64,000 bases of DNA from DATFXM01 sp035315885. GTDB lineage: Bacteria; Acidobacteriota; Blastocatellia; UBA7656. The notes below the pieces were generated by a model, which worked only from the letters and a program-made list of their open reading frames with translations, searched no databases and was not told where the DNA came from. Of the stretch, positions 33,960 through 44,202 are shown piece by piece. Position 1 is the first letter of the stretch. Each line of letters opens with the position of its first letter. Location of the stretch: the NCBI GenBank assembly GCA_035315885.1, contig DATFXM010000058.1, positions 1 through 64,000 on the forward strand, given 5' to 3'. Position numbers and translations under genes: made by a program.

Positions 33960-36346
33960 TCAGGCTCCTATCGCGGTCTTCAACGCCTGCCGCACCGAAT
34001 CTATGAACACGAAACTGACGTCCTTGAGCAACTCCTTAGGGACCTCCTCGAGATCCCGCCGGTTCTGTTGAGGCAGCAGAATTGTAGTCACCCTGGCCCT
34101 ACGCGCCGCCAAAACCTTCTCCTTGATCCCGCCAACGGGCAAAACGTTCCCTCGCAGCGTGATCTCACCGGTCATCGCCACCGACCGTTTCACTCGCTTT
34201 CCCGATAGTGCCGAAACCAGCGCGGTCGCCAGGGTCACTCCCGCAGACGGGCCGTCCTTCGGAATCGAGCCCTCCGGGACGTGAATGTGGATGTCGTACT
34301 TGTTGAACTTGTCCGGGTCGATCCCCAGTTCTTCGGCTCGCGCTTTCGCCCACGAGAAAGCGGCCTGCGCCGACTCCTTCATAACATCGCCGAGCTGGCC
34401 GGTCAGCATCAGCCCGCCCTTTCCTGAAGTCAGGAGCGCCTCAATGAACAGCACGTCGCCTCCTGCCGGCGTCCAAGCCAAACCGGTCGCGACTCCAACC
34501 TGATCTTTCTTCAGGACCTCGTCCGGGTGAATTCTGGGGACTCCGAGAAAGTCGTGAAGCTTGTCCGGAGCTATTCGAACCTGCGAGCCGTCTCCTTCCG
34601 CGACTCTTCGCGCGACTTTGCGGCAGATGCTGGCAATCTCGCGTTCGAATTGCCGGAGTCCGGATTCGTGGGTGTATTGCTGAATGATTCCCCTCAGGGC
34701 GGTGCGGTTAATCGATAGCTGTTTGCCGGTTATCCCGTGATTCTCGAGCTGCCGCGGGATGATGTGCCGCCGCGCTATCTCAACCTTCTCTTCTTCGGTA
34801 TAACCCGCAAGGCGGATAACCTCCATTCGGTCCCGCAGCGCCGGATGAATCGTGTCGAGCACATTGGCGGTCGTCATGAACATCACGTTTGAGAGATCGA
34901 AAGGAACTCCGAGATAGTTGTCGCGAAACGAGAAGTTCTGTTCGGGGTCCAACACCTCGAGGAGCGCTGAAGAGGGATCGCCCCTGAAATCAGCTCCTAC
35001 CTTGTCAATCTCGTCCAGCATTATCAAAGGGTTGTTTGTTCCGGCCTGTTGTATCGACTGGACGATGCGGCCGGGCATCGCGCCGATGTAAGTACGGCGA
35101 TGGCCTCGAATCTCCGCCTCGTCGTGAAGGCCACCGAGACTGAGCCGCTGGAACTTTCGGTTCAGCGCTCTGGCGATCGACCTTCCGAGGCTGGTCTTGC
35201 CGACTCCGGGAGGCCCGACCAGACAGAGGATTGGACCTTTGACTTTGTCTTTGAGCTTGCGGACAGCGAGCGATTCGATGATTCGCTCTTTGACCTTCTC
35301 GAGGCCGTAGTGATCTTCGTCCAGGATTGTTTGAGCCCGTTTGAGATCGAGATTCTCTTCAGACGATTTCGACCAGGGCAGCGCAACCATGACGTCGAGG
35401 TAGTTGCGAAGCGTCGCCGCTTCGGCGGCGTCGGGATGCATCCGCTCGAGCTTTTTGATCTGCCGGTCTACTTCTTCTTCCACCGGCTGAGGCATCCCGG
35501 CTTGTATCATCTTTTCGCGATACTGAGCTATTTCTTCGGCGAGCTCGTTGCCTTCCCCCAGTTCCGACTGGATCGCCTTTAGCTGTTGCCTGAGGTAGAA
35601 CTCGCGCTGGGTGCGGTCGATTTCGCCCTTTGCCTGGGTGTTTATCTCCTGTTGCACCAGCAGCACGTTTATCTCTCGGGCAAGGAGCTCGTTGACGCGA
35701 TGAAGGCGTTCTACGGGCTTCAGCTTTTCGAGCACGCTCTGGGCGTCCGATACCTTCAACTCGAGATTTGAGGCGGAGACGTCCGCAAGGCGGCCCGGGT
35801 CGTCCAGGTTGGCAACAATTGCCATTACTTCCGAGGAAATGTTCTTGCCCAGCGTGATGGCCCGCTCGAGAGATGCGCGCACGTTGCGCATGAGGGCTTC
35901 GACCTCCAACTCGTCGGCGTCCGGCTCCGGATCCTGAATCTGATCGATGTGAGCGACCAGGTGGGGCATGTGTTCTTCGTAGCGGGTGACTCGAGCGCGG
36001 CTGAGGCCCTGAACCAGTATCCTGATCCGACCGTCGGGCATCTTCAGCATTCGCATTATGGCTGCCGCGGTCCCGTAGTTATAGAGGTCGGCGCCGCCGG
36101 GCTCTTCTTTTTCGAGGTCGCGCTGAGCGATCAACATGATCATGCGGCTCTCGGCCAGAGCCTGCTCTACGGCGCGGATGGACCGCTCTCGCTGCACGAA
36201 CAGCGGGACGATCATGTATGGGAAAATGACGATGTCCCGAAGCGGGAGGACCGGCAGCGCGTCGGGAACCTTTACCTGACCGCTGCTGGTATCGATCTGG
36301 ACTTCCTGCGTTTCCAGCATTGACGACATGTCTGTCGTGATTGAAC

Positions 36347-36350
<4 letters not shown>
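33960..36350 (-). CDS. lon: ATP-dependent protease Lon
   Basis: A 796-residue LonA protease degrading misfolded and regulatory proteins in the cytoplasm. N-terminal substrate domain about 28-220 (PVLPLRDIVIFPYMIVPLFV), coiled-coil middle, AAA+ module with Walker A GPPGVGKTSLG and Walker B MLDEIDK, and a protease domain with nucleophile Ser in DGPSAGVT and the dyad Lys in GGIKEKVLAARRA. Length is typical (about 780-810). The ATG overlaps the nrdR stop (ATGA), so lon is translated from the nrdR message. Confidence 0.98.
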
Positions 36351-36811
<461 letters not shown>

Positions 36812-36851
36812 ATCTAAGGCCTCGGGTGAATGATTTGGATCGAGCGCGAGA

Positions 36852-37955
36852 TCAACCTCGCGCCGCGAACGCTTCTTCGGCTTCCTGCTCGGGTACTGCC
36901 TGCCCTGCTGAACCCTTGTCCGTGTCCTCGTCCACCTGGCGCTCGCCGAGCAACTTGAGGCGGTCAAGCGACAGGCCCTCCTTCGCCAGATAGTAAAGAC
37001 CGAAGAACGTGGCGGGAGCAAAAATCAAGAGATGGAGGGTTATTGCTATCGATGCCGATTTGTTCTGTTCAATGCCGAGAAACGACAGCGCCGCCGCGGT
37101 CGCAGTATGAAACGGCCCCGTCGCTCCGCCCGGGGTAGGAATGACCGAGCCGAGCATCGACAGGCCCATGAGGAAAACCGCTCCAGTAAAAGGCACGGCC
37201 TCATAGGGCACTCCGAACGCTCGCACAACAAGCAGGTGCGCCAGCGAAACCATCAACCAAAGCAGCACCGTGTAACCGACGGTGATCGTCAGCGATCGCG
37301 CATCGTGCAGCACCGCTAGACCCTCGGAAATGTGCCGCAACAAACTCAACAGGCCGCGCGCGATCGAGGTGGGCAGCCGGTTGAGTCTCGTCTCCAAAAA
37401 CGCGAGCGCACCTTCGCGTTTCGTCCTGAACGCAGACAAACCGTAGATCCCCGCCGCAGCAACAAGCAGCAGCATGACACCGGTAACCTTGATCCAGCCG
37501 AAGACCCTCATCGCGTCGGCATCGTGCGCCACGTACTCGAAGAAGATCAGATTCACCGCAAAAAAGACTACGACCATGACCATGTCGAACACGCGCTCGA
37601 TCATGACTGTGGCGTAGCTGGCCGATGGATGTACGCGGGACTTCACAGACAGGGCAGCCGGTCTGACGATCATCTCAGCGGCTCGCCCCATCACGAACAA
37701 TGCTGAGAACCCCATCATCGTGGCCCTGAACAGCGCGAGCAGCGGGGGCCGCGCCATGGGCTCCAGGAATACTCTCCATCTGAGCACGCGCACCCAGTAG
37801 GTTCCGACGAGGAGCGCGACTGCCAGCGCGAGTTGTTGCCAGTTAGCCTTTTTGACTTCTCCGGCCACGTCTCGCCAGTTGAGCTTGTGTACGAACCAGT
37901 AGACAAAAATGGCTCCCACCAGCAGGCTGAGGATGGACTTTAGTCGGGTGTTCAC
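36852..37955 (-). CDS. Lysylphosphatidylglycerol synthase TM-region (UPF0104) flippase-like membrane protein
   Basis: About 367 residues with seven or eight membrane segments (SILSLLVGAIFVYWF, LALAVALLVGTYWV, MVMVVVFFAVNLIFF and others) and family signatures RVLRWRVFL, GRAAEMIVRP, ERVFDMVMV and SVIPTPGGATGPFH. The UPF0104/DUF2156-N family covers lipid flippase domains and putative lipid or polyprenol-sugar transporters; which applies here is not known. The frame opens at GTG 38063, but GTG 37955 is preferred because the first membrane helix starts right after it. Same strand as nrdR and lon, 40 bases upstream, probably one operon. Confidence 0.85.
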   Translation of the reverse strand: MNTRLKSILSLLVGAIFVYWFVHKLNWRDVAGEVKKANWQQLALAVALLVGTYWVRVLRWRVFLEPMARPPLLALFRATMMGFSALFVMGRAAEMIVRPAALSVKSRVHPSASYATVMIERVFDMVMVVVFFAVNLIFFEYVAHDADAMRVFGWIKVTGVMLLLVAAAGIYGLSAFRTKREGALAFLETRLNRLPTSIARGLLSLLRHISEGLAVLHDARSLTITVGYTVLLWLMVSLAHLLVVRAFGVPYEAVPFTGAVFLMGLSMLGSVIPTPGGATGPFHTATAAALSFLGIEQNKSASIAITLHLLIFAPATFFGLYYLAKEGLSLDRLKLLGERQVDEDTDKGSAGQAVPEQEAEEAFAARG

Positions 37956-38145
37956 AGCGTCGGGAAAAAACCTCGTGCTATACTTCGCCAGGGCTGCCGC
38001 GGCGACTGTTTTGAGCGCGACCGTGCGCCCGTTGTATTCATCATCATTGCGGGACCAGTGCACTATCGACTGTATCGAGCGGGGATTCTAGCACAAAATG
38101 TGGACCACTCGCACGGCCGTCTGGTCCCGAGGGGACCAGGCCACG

Positions 38146-38173
38146 GGAACATTTTTCGTCACTATCTCGTTAA
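38146..38173 (+). promoter_or_regulatory. Putative ECF-sigma promoter upstream of the sigma gene
   Basis: GGAAC at 38146-38150, 17-base spacer, CGTTAA at 38168-38173. GGAAC with CGTT at this distance is the classic ECF-sigma -35/-10 layout and would make the sigma gene autoregulated; leader about 60 bases. Confidence 0.45.
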
Positions 38174-38234
38174 GCGATTTTGATGATGTGCGTGGATAAG
38201 GCGTGGGAATAAGGAGCTTGCGAGAAGGCGACAC

Positions 38235-38822
38235 GTGGGAGCAAGACTTGCGTTGACATCGAGCGATGCTGAAATCGTTCAGCGTTGTTTGGAGGGTGAC
38301 CAGCAGGCGTGGTCGGAGATCGTCCGCAATTTTTCGCGGAGGATCTACAATCTGGCTTACCGGTTCACATCGAGTCACGGCGCTGCCGAAGATCTCACCC
38401 AGGAGGTCTTCATCAGAGTCTATCGCTCGTTGAATCAGTATGACGCCTCGCTCGGCGATCTTTCGAACTGGTTGATGCGGTTGGCGCGTAACCTGGTGAT
38501 CGACGATTACCGGAAGCGGCAACGCACTCCGACTTCGGCAGGCGATGACCTGGCGGAGCACGAGTACCACCTTCCCTCATCGAACGATAGCCCTCAACGG
38601 TCCCTTGAACGCCAGGAGCGCCGCCTTCAAGTACTGGCGGCGATAAACAAGCTGTCTCCAGACCTGCGCGAATGCGTCATCCTTCGCGATATCGAGGAGT
38701 TGACGTACCAGGAGATAGTCGACCTTCTTCAGATACCGGAAGGTACCGTGAAGAGCAGAATCAACCGCGGCCGTATTGAACTGGCTAAGGTGCTGCGCAG
38801 GATGAAGGTTAATCCAGATTAA
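38235..38822 (+). CDS. RNA polymerase ECF-type sigma factor
   Basis: A 195-residue sigma70-family factor lacking regions 1 and 3. Region 2 spans about 20-90 (YNLAYRFTSSHGAAEDLTQEVFIRVYR, NWLMRLARNLVIDDYR) and region 4 about 125-190 (LREDI-type RECVILRDIEELTYQEI and the HTH PEGTVKSRINRGR). It would direct RNA polymerase to its regulon promoters and be held by the anti-sigma encoded next. The start is GTG 38235 behind GAAGGCGACAC. A GGAAC/CGTT ECF-like promoter lies just upstream, suggesting autoactivation. Confidence 0.94.
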   Translation: MGARLALTSSDAEIVQRCLEGDQQAWSEIVRNFSRRIYNLAYRFTSSHGAAEDLTQEVFIRVYRSLNQYDASLGDLSNWLMRLARNLVIDDYRKRQRTPTSAGDDLAEHEYHLPSSNDSPQRSLERQERRLQVLAAINKLSPDLRECVILRDIEELTYQEIVDLLQIPEGTVKSRINRGRIELAKVLRRMKVNPD

Positions 38823-38967
38823 ATCCGTCTCATTCAGAGCGGACATTCCACCGCATCACATTGAGGGTTTTGAAAGTTGCAGTTTGGCGTGTACCCGCCA
38901 GGGCGGAACACGCGGTATGAGTTATAGAGATGGCAGATTCAGAAACAAAGGATAAAAGTACGATACT

Positions 38968-39810
38968 ATGAAGTGCGGTCTATTCGAATCACTTATAAGC
39001 GATTACTTCGAAGGTTCTTTGAATCGGCGGCAGTCGGCTTCGTTTCTCGCACACTCGCTTACTTGTCGAGCCTGCAGAGCGTTGATGGACGAGGTCAAGG
39101 CGGTCATTTCCGACTGCCGAACGTCCTCTGCTTCCGAAGCTCTGCCGGAAGGACTGACCCACAGCCTGTCCGCGATTCCCGTGCTGCACGCGCCGTTCGA
39201 ATGCGAAGCCTTCGAGGAATTGATAACCGAGTTTCTTGACGGCTTCGTGCCGGCGGGTGTCTATCACAAGTTCGAAGAACATGCCGCAAGCTGCGAGGCA
39301 TGCTCGTCGATTCTCACCGAAGTTGTATATGCGGTGGCCGCCTGTCACGGAGTTCACATCTACGAGCATTTTGATCCATCTAAGGAACTGATGGATCGCC
39401 TGGAAGCGATCGCACCACCGTCACGAACAAAAGCCAGAATCAGGTTTGCCGCCAGCGCCCGGGCGCTTGTGGCACGACTCACGCCGCTGTCCACGCCGGG
39501 TCCGATGCAGAGCCTCTCGATGGGTCTCGCGCTACTTGGGCTCACCGTGGCGTTTGTGCTGGTCGGCTTCTCCGACGACGGAACTCTGGGAGGTGTTTAT
39601 CGACAGGCAAATGTCAAAGCGGACGAACTCTACAATCGGGGATCTCGTGCCTATTCGCAGGCCGACCGAATTGTAGCCGAGATCAAGGAAGCAAAGTCCG
39701 ATCTGGGTCAGCTTTGGAACGCGATGGGAGGTGAAACCGACTCCGAGGTCCGCAAAGACCCTGCGCCAAAGCGCGACGAGCTGGACCGGACCGACGAGAG
39801 AAGCAAGTGA
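38968..39810 (+). CDS. Membrane anti-sigma factor with two tandem zinc-finger (ZAS) domains
   Basis: A 280-residue protein. Two anti-sigma zinc-finger units have identical spacing: Cys3/His29/Cys33/Cys36 and Cys79/His105/Cys109/Cys112, each with a HxxxCxxC core. A membrane helix follows at about 184-202 (GLALLGLTVAFVLVGF), then a roughly 78-residue polar, likely coiled tail. ZAS proteins bind and silence ECF sigmas and release them on stress. Two ZAS domains in one chain is unusual, one being the rule. It starts 145 bases after the sigma gene, whose adjacency makes the pairing very likely. Confidence 0.9.
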   Translation: MKCGLFESLISDYFEGSLNRRQSASFLAHSLTCRACRALMDEVKAVISDCRTSSASEALPEGLTHSLSAIPVLHAPFECEAFEELITEFLDGFVPAGVYHKFEEHAASCEACSSILTEVVYAVAACHGVHIYEHFDPSKELMDRLEAIAPPSRTKARIRFAASARALVARLTPLSTPGPMQSLSMGLALLGLTVAFVLVGFSDDGTLGGVYRQANVKADELYNRGSRAYSQADRIVAEIKEAKSDLGQLWNAMGGETDSEVRKDPAPKRDELDRTDERSK

Positions 39811-39896
39811 AGGTCGCGATCCTTTGAACCCGGGCCACGCTGCATCCGTTTAGTTATGTGTAAGGCGCGAAAAGGAGCTGTAACGATACGGCGAGT

Positions 39897-40598
39897 ATGT
39901 ACTGTTCATATCACTCTTCTACCAGGGCAAAGATTCAGTGTTCGAGTTGCGGGCGCTGGTTGTGCGTAGCTTGCGATCACCGAATCAAGGGGTACGCATA
40001 CTGCCAGGATTGCATCGTGCTGGGGGTTCAACAGCTCTCAGGCCATGGATATCGTTCAACCGGTTCCTCCAAAGCGCCGATGGCTGCTCTGCTTGGTCTG
40101 ATACCGGGGCTGGGTGCGGTGTACAACCGTCAGAACCTTAAAGCGGTTGTACACTTCTGCGCGGTTGTCGGCACTTTTCAGTTGACGCATCTTCATGTGC
40201 TTTCGGGTGTATTCGCTCTGGCGGGTGTGGCTCTCTACATCTGCACGATCCTTGATGCGTACCGGACTGCTCAAGCAATAGCGTCCGGCGAGAGCCCGCG
40301 AGCTAACGAAGAAAAGTTCAAGCGCTCGGTAGTCAAAATAGCTCCATTGGTCGGACTCGTCCTTCTGATAACCGGCATCCTGGCGGTAGTTCAAATGATT
40401 CATCCTTTCCCGCTGATCGCGATGGCCAGGCTCCTTCCAGTCGCGCTGATACTGCTGGGAGGCTTCCTCCTGACTCGCTACTTCAAGAGGTCGCGCGAGC
40501 AATACGACTCTGAAGGCGGTGCCCCTTACATACTGGCGCAACATTCGTTTGGCCAAAAGTCGGGATCTCGGGTGAAGCTCGCCGAGAAGCGGCGATGA
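39897..40598 (+). CDS. B-box zinc-finger membrane protein
   Basis: A 233-residue protein. The N-terminus is a B-box-type zinc finger (Cys3, His6, Cys15, Cys18, CVAC and CQDC, about 3-42), followed by four membrane segments at about 60-215 (MAALLGLIPGLGAVYN, VVGLFQ-like helix, VLLITGILAVV, LLPVALILLGGFLL). The LGLIPGLGAVYNRQ motif recurs in small membrane proteins of stress clusters. Strong AAAAGGAGC site before ATG 39897. Role unknown; the sigma/anti-sigma context suggests envelope stress. Confidence 0.82.
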   Translation: MYCSYHSSTRAKIQCSSCGRWLCVACDHRIKGYAYCQDCIVLGVQQLSGHGYRSTGSSKAPMAALLGLIPGLGAVYNRQNLKAVVHFCAVVGTFQLTHLHVLSGVFALAGVALYICTILDAYRTAQAIASGESPRANEEKFKRSVVKIAPLVGLVLLITGILAVVQMIHPFPLIAMARLLPVALILLGGFLLTRYFKRSREQYDSEGGAPYILAQHSFGQKSGSRVKLAEKRR

Positions 40599-40617
40599 GC
40601 GATGCGCCAAACCTGAG

Positions 40618-42339
40618 ATGAGCGCACGACGCAAAACTGGAAGAGGAACGCTGCTGCTCGGACTGCTGCTGGTGGCGGCGGGAACGCTCTTCTTTATAGC
40701 CCCGGGCTCGTCTGTCGCCGGCTGGGTGATGCGTCTATGGCCGGTCTTCCTGGTTTGCGCAGGCGTCGCGCGCATTATGGGTTTCGCGGTCGAGAGGAAA
40801 CCCAAGTCTCCCATCGGCGGGATGCTCCTGATCTTCGTCGGCGTTTTGTTCCTGGCGAGCAGGTTTGATCACGGCCTCAATGCGCTGCAGATCTATGGGA
40901 GATACTGGATTCTGCTCCTCGTGGTGTTCGGAGTCGTGGAGATTACGCGCCACTATTCCCATCGGCAAACGTTCGGCCCTCCGCCGCGCCTGTTCAGCGT
41001 AGGACGCATCCTGGTATTGCTGCTGATCGTCGGATCAGGTCTGGTGGCCGGAAGGATTTCGAGAAATCCATCGGTGCTTTCTGCTCTTCACCTCTCCGGG
41101 TTTTCGAGAGGCCTGAGGGACTCGGTCCTCGGCGAAAGCTACAGTTTTACGGACAGCGCCCCGCTGACGTCGCTGGCGTCCGGAAAGAAAATCGTTGTCG
41201 AAAACAACTACGGCAGTTTGCGCGTCAACGGTGTCAACGGGCCTTTTCGCGCGTCGCTTGCGAAAAAGGTGAGCTCGTGGAGCCCCGAAGACGCGCAGCA
41301 GACTGCTGACAAAATCAAACTTCTGATTCGCGAAACCGCAGAGCAAGTCTATATCAGCACAAACCGGGACGAGATCCAGGGGCAGTTCACCACGGATATT
41401 CAGTTGGATCTGCCAGCTTCATCCCCGCTGTCGATAAACAATTCCTACGGATCGGTTACCGTCAGCAACCTGGAATCCAACGTTTCACTGCAAGCAAGCT
41501 ATGGCGATGCGCGGTTGGATCATCTCAGCGGCAACGTTACCGCGCAGCTCAACTCGGCGGACATCGCTGCGTCCAGGATTGGCGGCAACCTGGAAGCCAC
41601 CGGATTCAAGCACGCCACAGTGTCCGATGTAGACGGATCAATAAGATTGTTCGGCAAGAACGGAGCGGTCGATCTGCGACAGGTCGACGGCGCGGTTCAC
41701 GTCGAGGCGCCTCTTTCGAGAATAGCAGCGCAGGATTTGGGCTCGCCCTCCGAGATTCGAACCGAGCACGGCTCGGTAGAAATAACGCGAAGTTCAGACT
41801 TAACGATCGACGCTCCGGACTCGGAGGTGAGGCTGTCTGAGATCGAGGGCGACGTGAAGGTGAGCTCATCGAGAAAAGACATCAGGGCATCGTCTGTTTC
41901 AGGCGACCTGCAAGTGGAAGCGGAGCAGGCATCGGTTTACGCGGATGACATAACCGGCGAATCGGTGATCCAGACGTCTCGCGGCGAAGTGAATCTCCGG
42001 GGTTTTCATCAGGGGGCTCGCATCACAACGAGCTACCGGACCGTCACGCTTGTGCCTGCGGGAATCCCTGCCGGGGACATCGACGTGAGCAACCAGCGCG
42101 GAGATATAAAGCTGACGATTCCCGCGAACAGCCGGTTCACCGTGGACGCGCAGAGTCAAAGCGGACTTGTGAAATCGGTCGGCTTTGGAAGTATCAACGC
42201 AAGGGGCGACAGTCTCAATGCGGTCGTCGGTTTGGATGGGCCAACTATTAAGCTCAGAACTTCGTACAAGAATATAGTGATTCAGGCAGCAGGCGCGGGT
42301 CAGGTTGCAGCCACCGCTTTCGTCAATGAAAACCGTTGA
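40618..42339 (+). CDS. LiaF/DUF5668-like membrane protein with DUF4097 adhesin-like beta domain
   Basis: A 573-residue protein: four membrane helices in the first about 155 residues (LLLGLLLVAAGTLFFIAP, LWPVFLVCAGVARIMG, GGMLLIFVGVLFLASR, YWILLLVVFGVVEI), then a long DUF4097 beta-strand repeat region (about 185-550) with short repeated motifs such as NNYGSLRV, NSYGSVTVSNL and DLQVEAEQASVYADD. LiaF-type membrane domains regulate envelope-stress systems in Firmicutes; the DUF4097 region forms a beta helix. It starts 20 bases after the B-box gene, so the two are co-transcribed. Function in this group is unknown. Confidence 0.83.
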   Translation: MSARRKTGRGTLLLGLLLVAAGTLFFIAPGSSVAGWVMRLWPVFLVCAGVARIMGFAVERKPKSPIGGMLLIFVGVLFLASRFDHGLNALQIYGRYWILLLVVFGVVEITRHYSHRQTFGPPPRLFSVGRILVLLLIVGSGLVAGRISRNPSVLSALHLSGFSRGLRDSVLGESYSFTDSAPLTSLASGKKIVVENNYGSLRVNGVNGPFRASLAKKVSSWSPEDAQQTADKIKLLIRETAEQVYISTNRDEIQGQFTTDIQLDLPASSPLSINNSYGSVTVSNLESNVSLQASYGDARLDHLSGNVTAQLNSADIAASRIGGNLEATGFKHATVSDVDGSIRLFGKNGAVDLRQVDGAVHVEAPLSRIAAQDLGSPSEIRTEHGSVEITRSSDLTIDAPDSEVRLSEIEGDVKVSSSRKDIRASSVSGDLQVEAEQASVYADDITGESVIQTSRGEVNLRGFHQGARITTSYRTVTLVPAGIPAGDIDVSNQRGDIKLTIPANSRFTVDAQSQSGLVKSVGFGSINARGDSLNAVVGLDGPTIKLRTSYKNIVIQAAGAGQVAATAFVNENR

Positions 42340-42382
42340 GCGGCCGGCAACCGCCACCACTGAGTTTTGAAAGGAGTGTGTT

Positions 42383-42574
42383 ATGGGTTTTCTCAGGTTT
42401 GTGCTCGGCATCGTGGCCTTCATCATCGCAGTCAAGCTGCTGGCGATTCTGCTGGCAGTCATCGGCTTTGCATTGAAGATTGTGTGGCTGGCGGTGGTGG
42501 TTGGGATCATTGTGCTAGTTGCGTGGGGCATCTATAAGCTGTTGACCCCGGATAGAGCTTCCGAGCAAGTCTGA
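42383..42574 (+). CDS. Small two-helix membrane protein
   Basis: 63 residues: two membrane segments (about 5-28 and 30-52) and a short charged tail. Ribosome-binding sequence GAAAGGAGTGTGTT precedes ATG 42383. It lies 44 bases after the DUF4097 gene on the same strand, probably the last gene of the sigma-factor cluster. I do not recognise a family; short two-helix proteins in such clusters often modulate membrane sensors, but that is inference. Confidence 0.75.
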   Translation: MGFLRFVLGIVAFIIAVKLLAILLAVIGFALKIVWLAVVVGIIVLVAWGIYKLLTPDRASEQV

Positions 42575-42984
42575 TCCTGACGTCGGTTCGCGCTGGTCTC
42601 GACGCGGAGCCCGTGGCATCCAAGGCACGAGGCGTTTTCCCTGGGCCCCTCTCCTCCTGGCGTCTCCTTAGCCTTGGAGGCCCGGACTCCGCGTCAAAAA
42701 AACTTGCGAGCCCTGACCTCCCCACTCCGGCCGTCTTGGCCGCGCCTTTGGCAACCATCGTAGAGCGCTTCAACTCTGATGTATTGCAAATTTCATAAAT
42801 CTGTCTTCTAGCTGTATGGAAGTATTGCCCCGTCACAGTTCGTTGTGATAGCCTCCCGCTTCGGTTTGGGCAGTAGCATCCCCTCACGGGCACAGTATAA
42901 GCATTACAAACAGTGAGCTTATCCGAAGTGTTGCCGTCTAAAATCGGGAACTGGGCCGAGTTTTCCGGTCCCAGGAGATGCTAG
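42575..42984. other. Intergenic region, 410 bases, no gene recognised
   Basis: I see no gene, tRNA or clear terminator here. A TATAAG at 42896-42901 could be a -10 box for the M23 peptidase gene, but the matching -35 region is poor. The GC-rich first half contains short inverted stretches (for example around 42655-42715) without a U-tract. Confidence 0.4.
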
Positions 42985-43842
42985 ATGAAAAAAAATGAGA
43001 AGGTGTTCACCTTTCTGGTAGCGCCAGGTTCGACGTCGAGAATCAAGCAATTCAGCATTCCTAAAAGAGCAGTGTATGGCGGCCTACTCCTCCTGATCGT
43101 TTTCTTTGCGGCTGGATTCTATGCAGTAACGCGTGTGGCACAAACTGAGGCACTCAATCTCAGATACGCCGCCATCAAAGCCGAAAACGCCAAGCTAAAA
43201 CAATCCAACGACGCCTATGAGACTTCTTACGCCCGTCTTAAAGGACAAATCAGCTACGTCGAGGATATGTCGAAAGAGCTGTCTCGGCAGGCGAAGATGG
43301 AGCACCGGTCCGACATCGACCAGCAGGTCGGAATGGGCGGTCCCGAGACGGTTGCTGCGTTAGACAGAGCCGCAAACCACCTCGAACGCGAAGTACGTCA
43401 ACTGAATGACAAGTACCGCTCGGACTTGTTGAGGCTTTCTTCGGTGCCGGGAACGCTGCCGGTCAAAGGCTACATCACCGACGGCTTTGGTCTGAGACGA
43501 AACCCGTTTAACGGAGAAGGTCGTGAGACTCATGAAGGAGTGGATATCGCAGTCGAATTTGGCACCCCGGTTCAGGCGACCGCGGATGGCTTTGTGATTC
43601 ACGCGGGGCCCTACTCCGGTTACGGCAATCTTGTAGTCGTCTATCACACCAACGGAATCACCACCAGGTACGGTCATCTATCTCGAATCACCGTGGAAGC
43701 GGGACAGAGAGTCAAGCGAGGCGATCAGGTTGGACACGCCGGCAGTACCGGAAGGTCTACTGGTCCGCACGTTCACTACGAAATAAGAGAGAACGACCAG
43801 CCGGTCGATCCGATGAAATATGTCGGCCAGGCCCAGCCCTGA
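42985..43842 (+). CDS. M23-family peptidase (LytM) with N-terminal membrane helix and coiled coil
   Basis: A 285-residue envelope protein. One membrane helix at about 31-50, a coiled-coil segment about 55-145 (LRYAAIKAENAKLKQSND), and a LytM/peptidase M23 domain about 160-280. Zinc-site residues are intact: HEGVDIAVEFGTP supplies His and Asp, HVHYEI the later histidines, so it may be an active peptidoglycan endopeptidase rather than an EnvC-like activator. The N-terminal layout resembles septal or envelope regulators. Shine-Dalgarno AGGAGATGCTAG is present. It converges with the zinc-ribbon gene. Confidence 0.92.
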   Translation: MKKNEKVFTFLVAPGSTSRIKQFSIPKRAVYGGLLLLIVFFAAGFYAVTRVAQTEALNLRYAAIKAENAKLKQSNDAYETSYARLKGQISYVEDMSKELSRQAKMEHRSDIDQQVGMGGPETVAALDRAANHLEREVRQLNDKYRSDLLRLSSVPGTLPVKGYITDGFGLRRNPFNGEGRETHEGVDIAVEFGTPVQATADGFVIHAGPYSGYGNLVVVYHTNGITTRYGHLSRITVEAGQRVKRGDQVGHAGSTGRSTGPHVHYEIRENDQPVDPMKYVGQAQP

Positions 43843-43851
43843 ATTCCAGCT

Positions 43852-44202
43852 TCAGTTAAAGATATCCAGCAGGTCATCTACGACGTCAACTAGAGGCGAG
43901 CTCGGCGGAGTTTCGACCGTTGAGCCCCCTCCTGCGCGAGGAACGGATTCAGGGTGATGAGGGTTGCTGACCTCGGTTACTCGGTGAAGATCCTGCTCGC
44001 GGGCTTTTATGAAATCCTCAGGGAGTCTGCGGCCGCAGTAGTTACAGGCAGGGCTTGCAAGCGCTAACAGCCTTCGATGGCAGTAAGGACAATCCCGAAA
44101 GTCCTGATCGGCGCTGCTGTCCGGATCGAACGGCGCGCCGCAGTTGGGACACTTGGTGTCGCCCTCGGCGATTGGACTTTTGCAGTAGGAACACGCCGGC
44201 AT
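43852..44202 (-). CDS. Double zinc-ribbon protein
   Basis: A 116-residue protein with four CxxC knuckles forming two zinc ribbons: CSYC/CPNC (about 4-21) and CPYC/CNYC (about 38-57), then a Ser/Pro-rich linker and an acidic, short amphipathic C-terminus (VVDVVDDLLDIF). Such small zinc-ribbon proteins occur in many bacteria without assigned function. ATG start supported by position; it converges with the M23 gene (10-base gap). Confidence 0.8.
   Translation of the reverse strand: MPACSYCKSPIAEGDTKCPNCGAPFDPDSSADQDFRDCPYCHRRLLALASPACNYCGRRLPEDFIKAREQDLHRVTEVSNPHHPESVPRAGGGSTVETPPSSPLVDVVDDLLDIFN

Noticed and set aside
38088..38570. 160-codon minus-strand frame over the sigma factor gene
   Set aside because: Antisense to region 2 of a clear ECF sigma factor; no motif.
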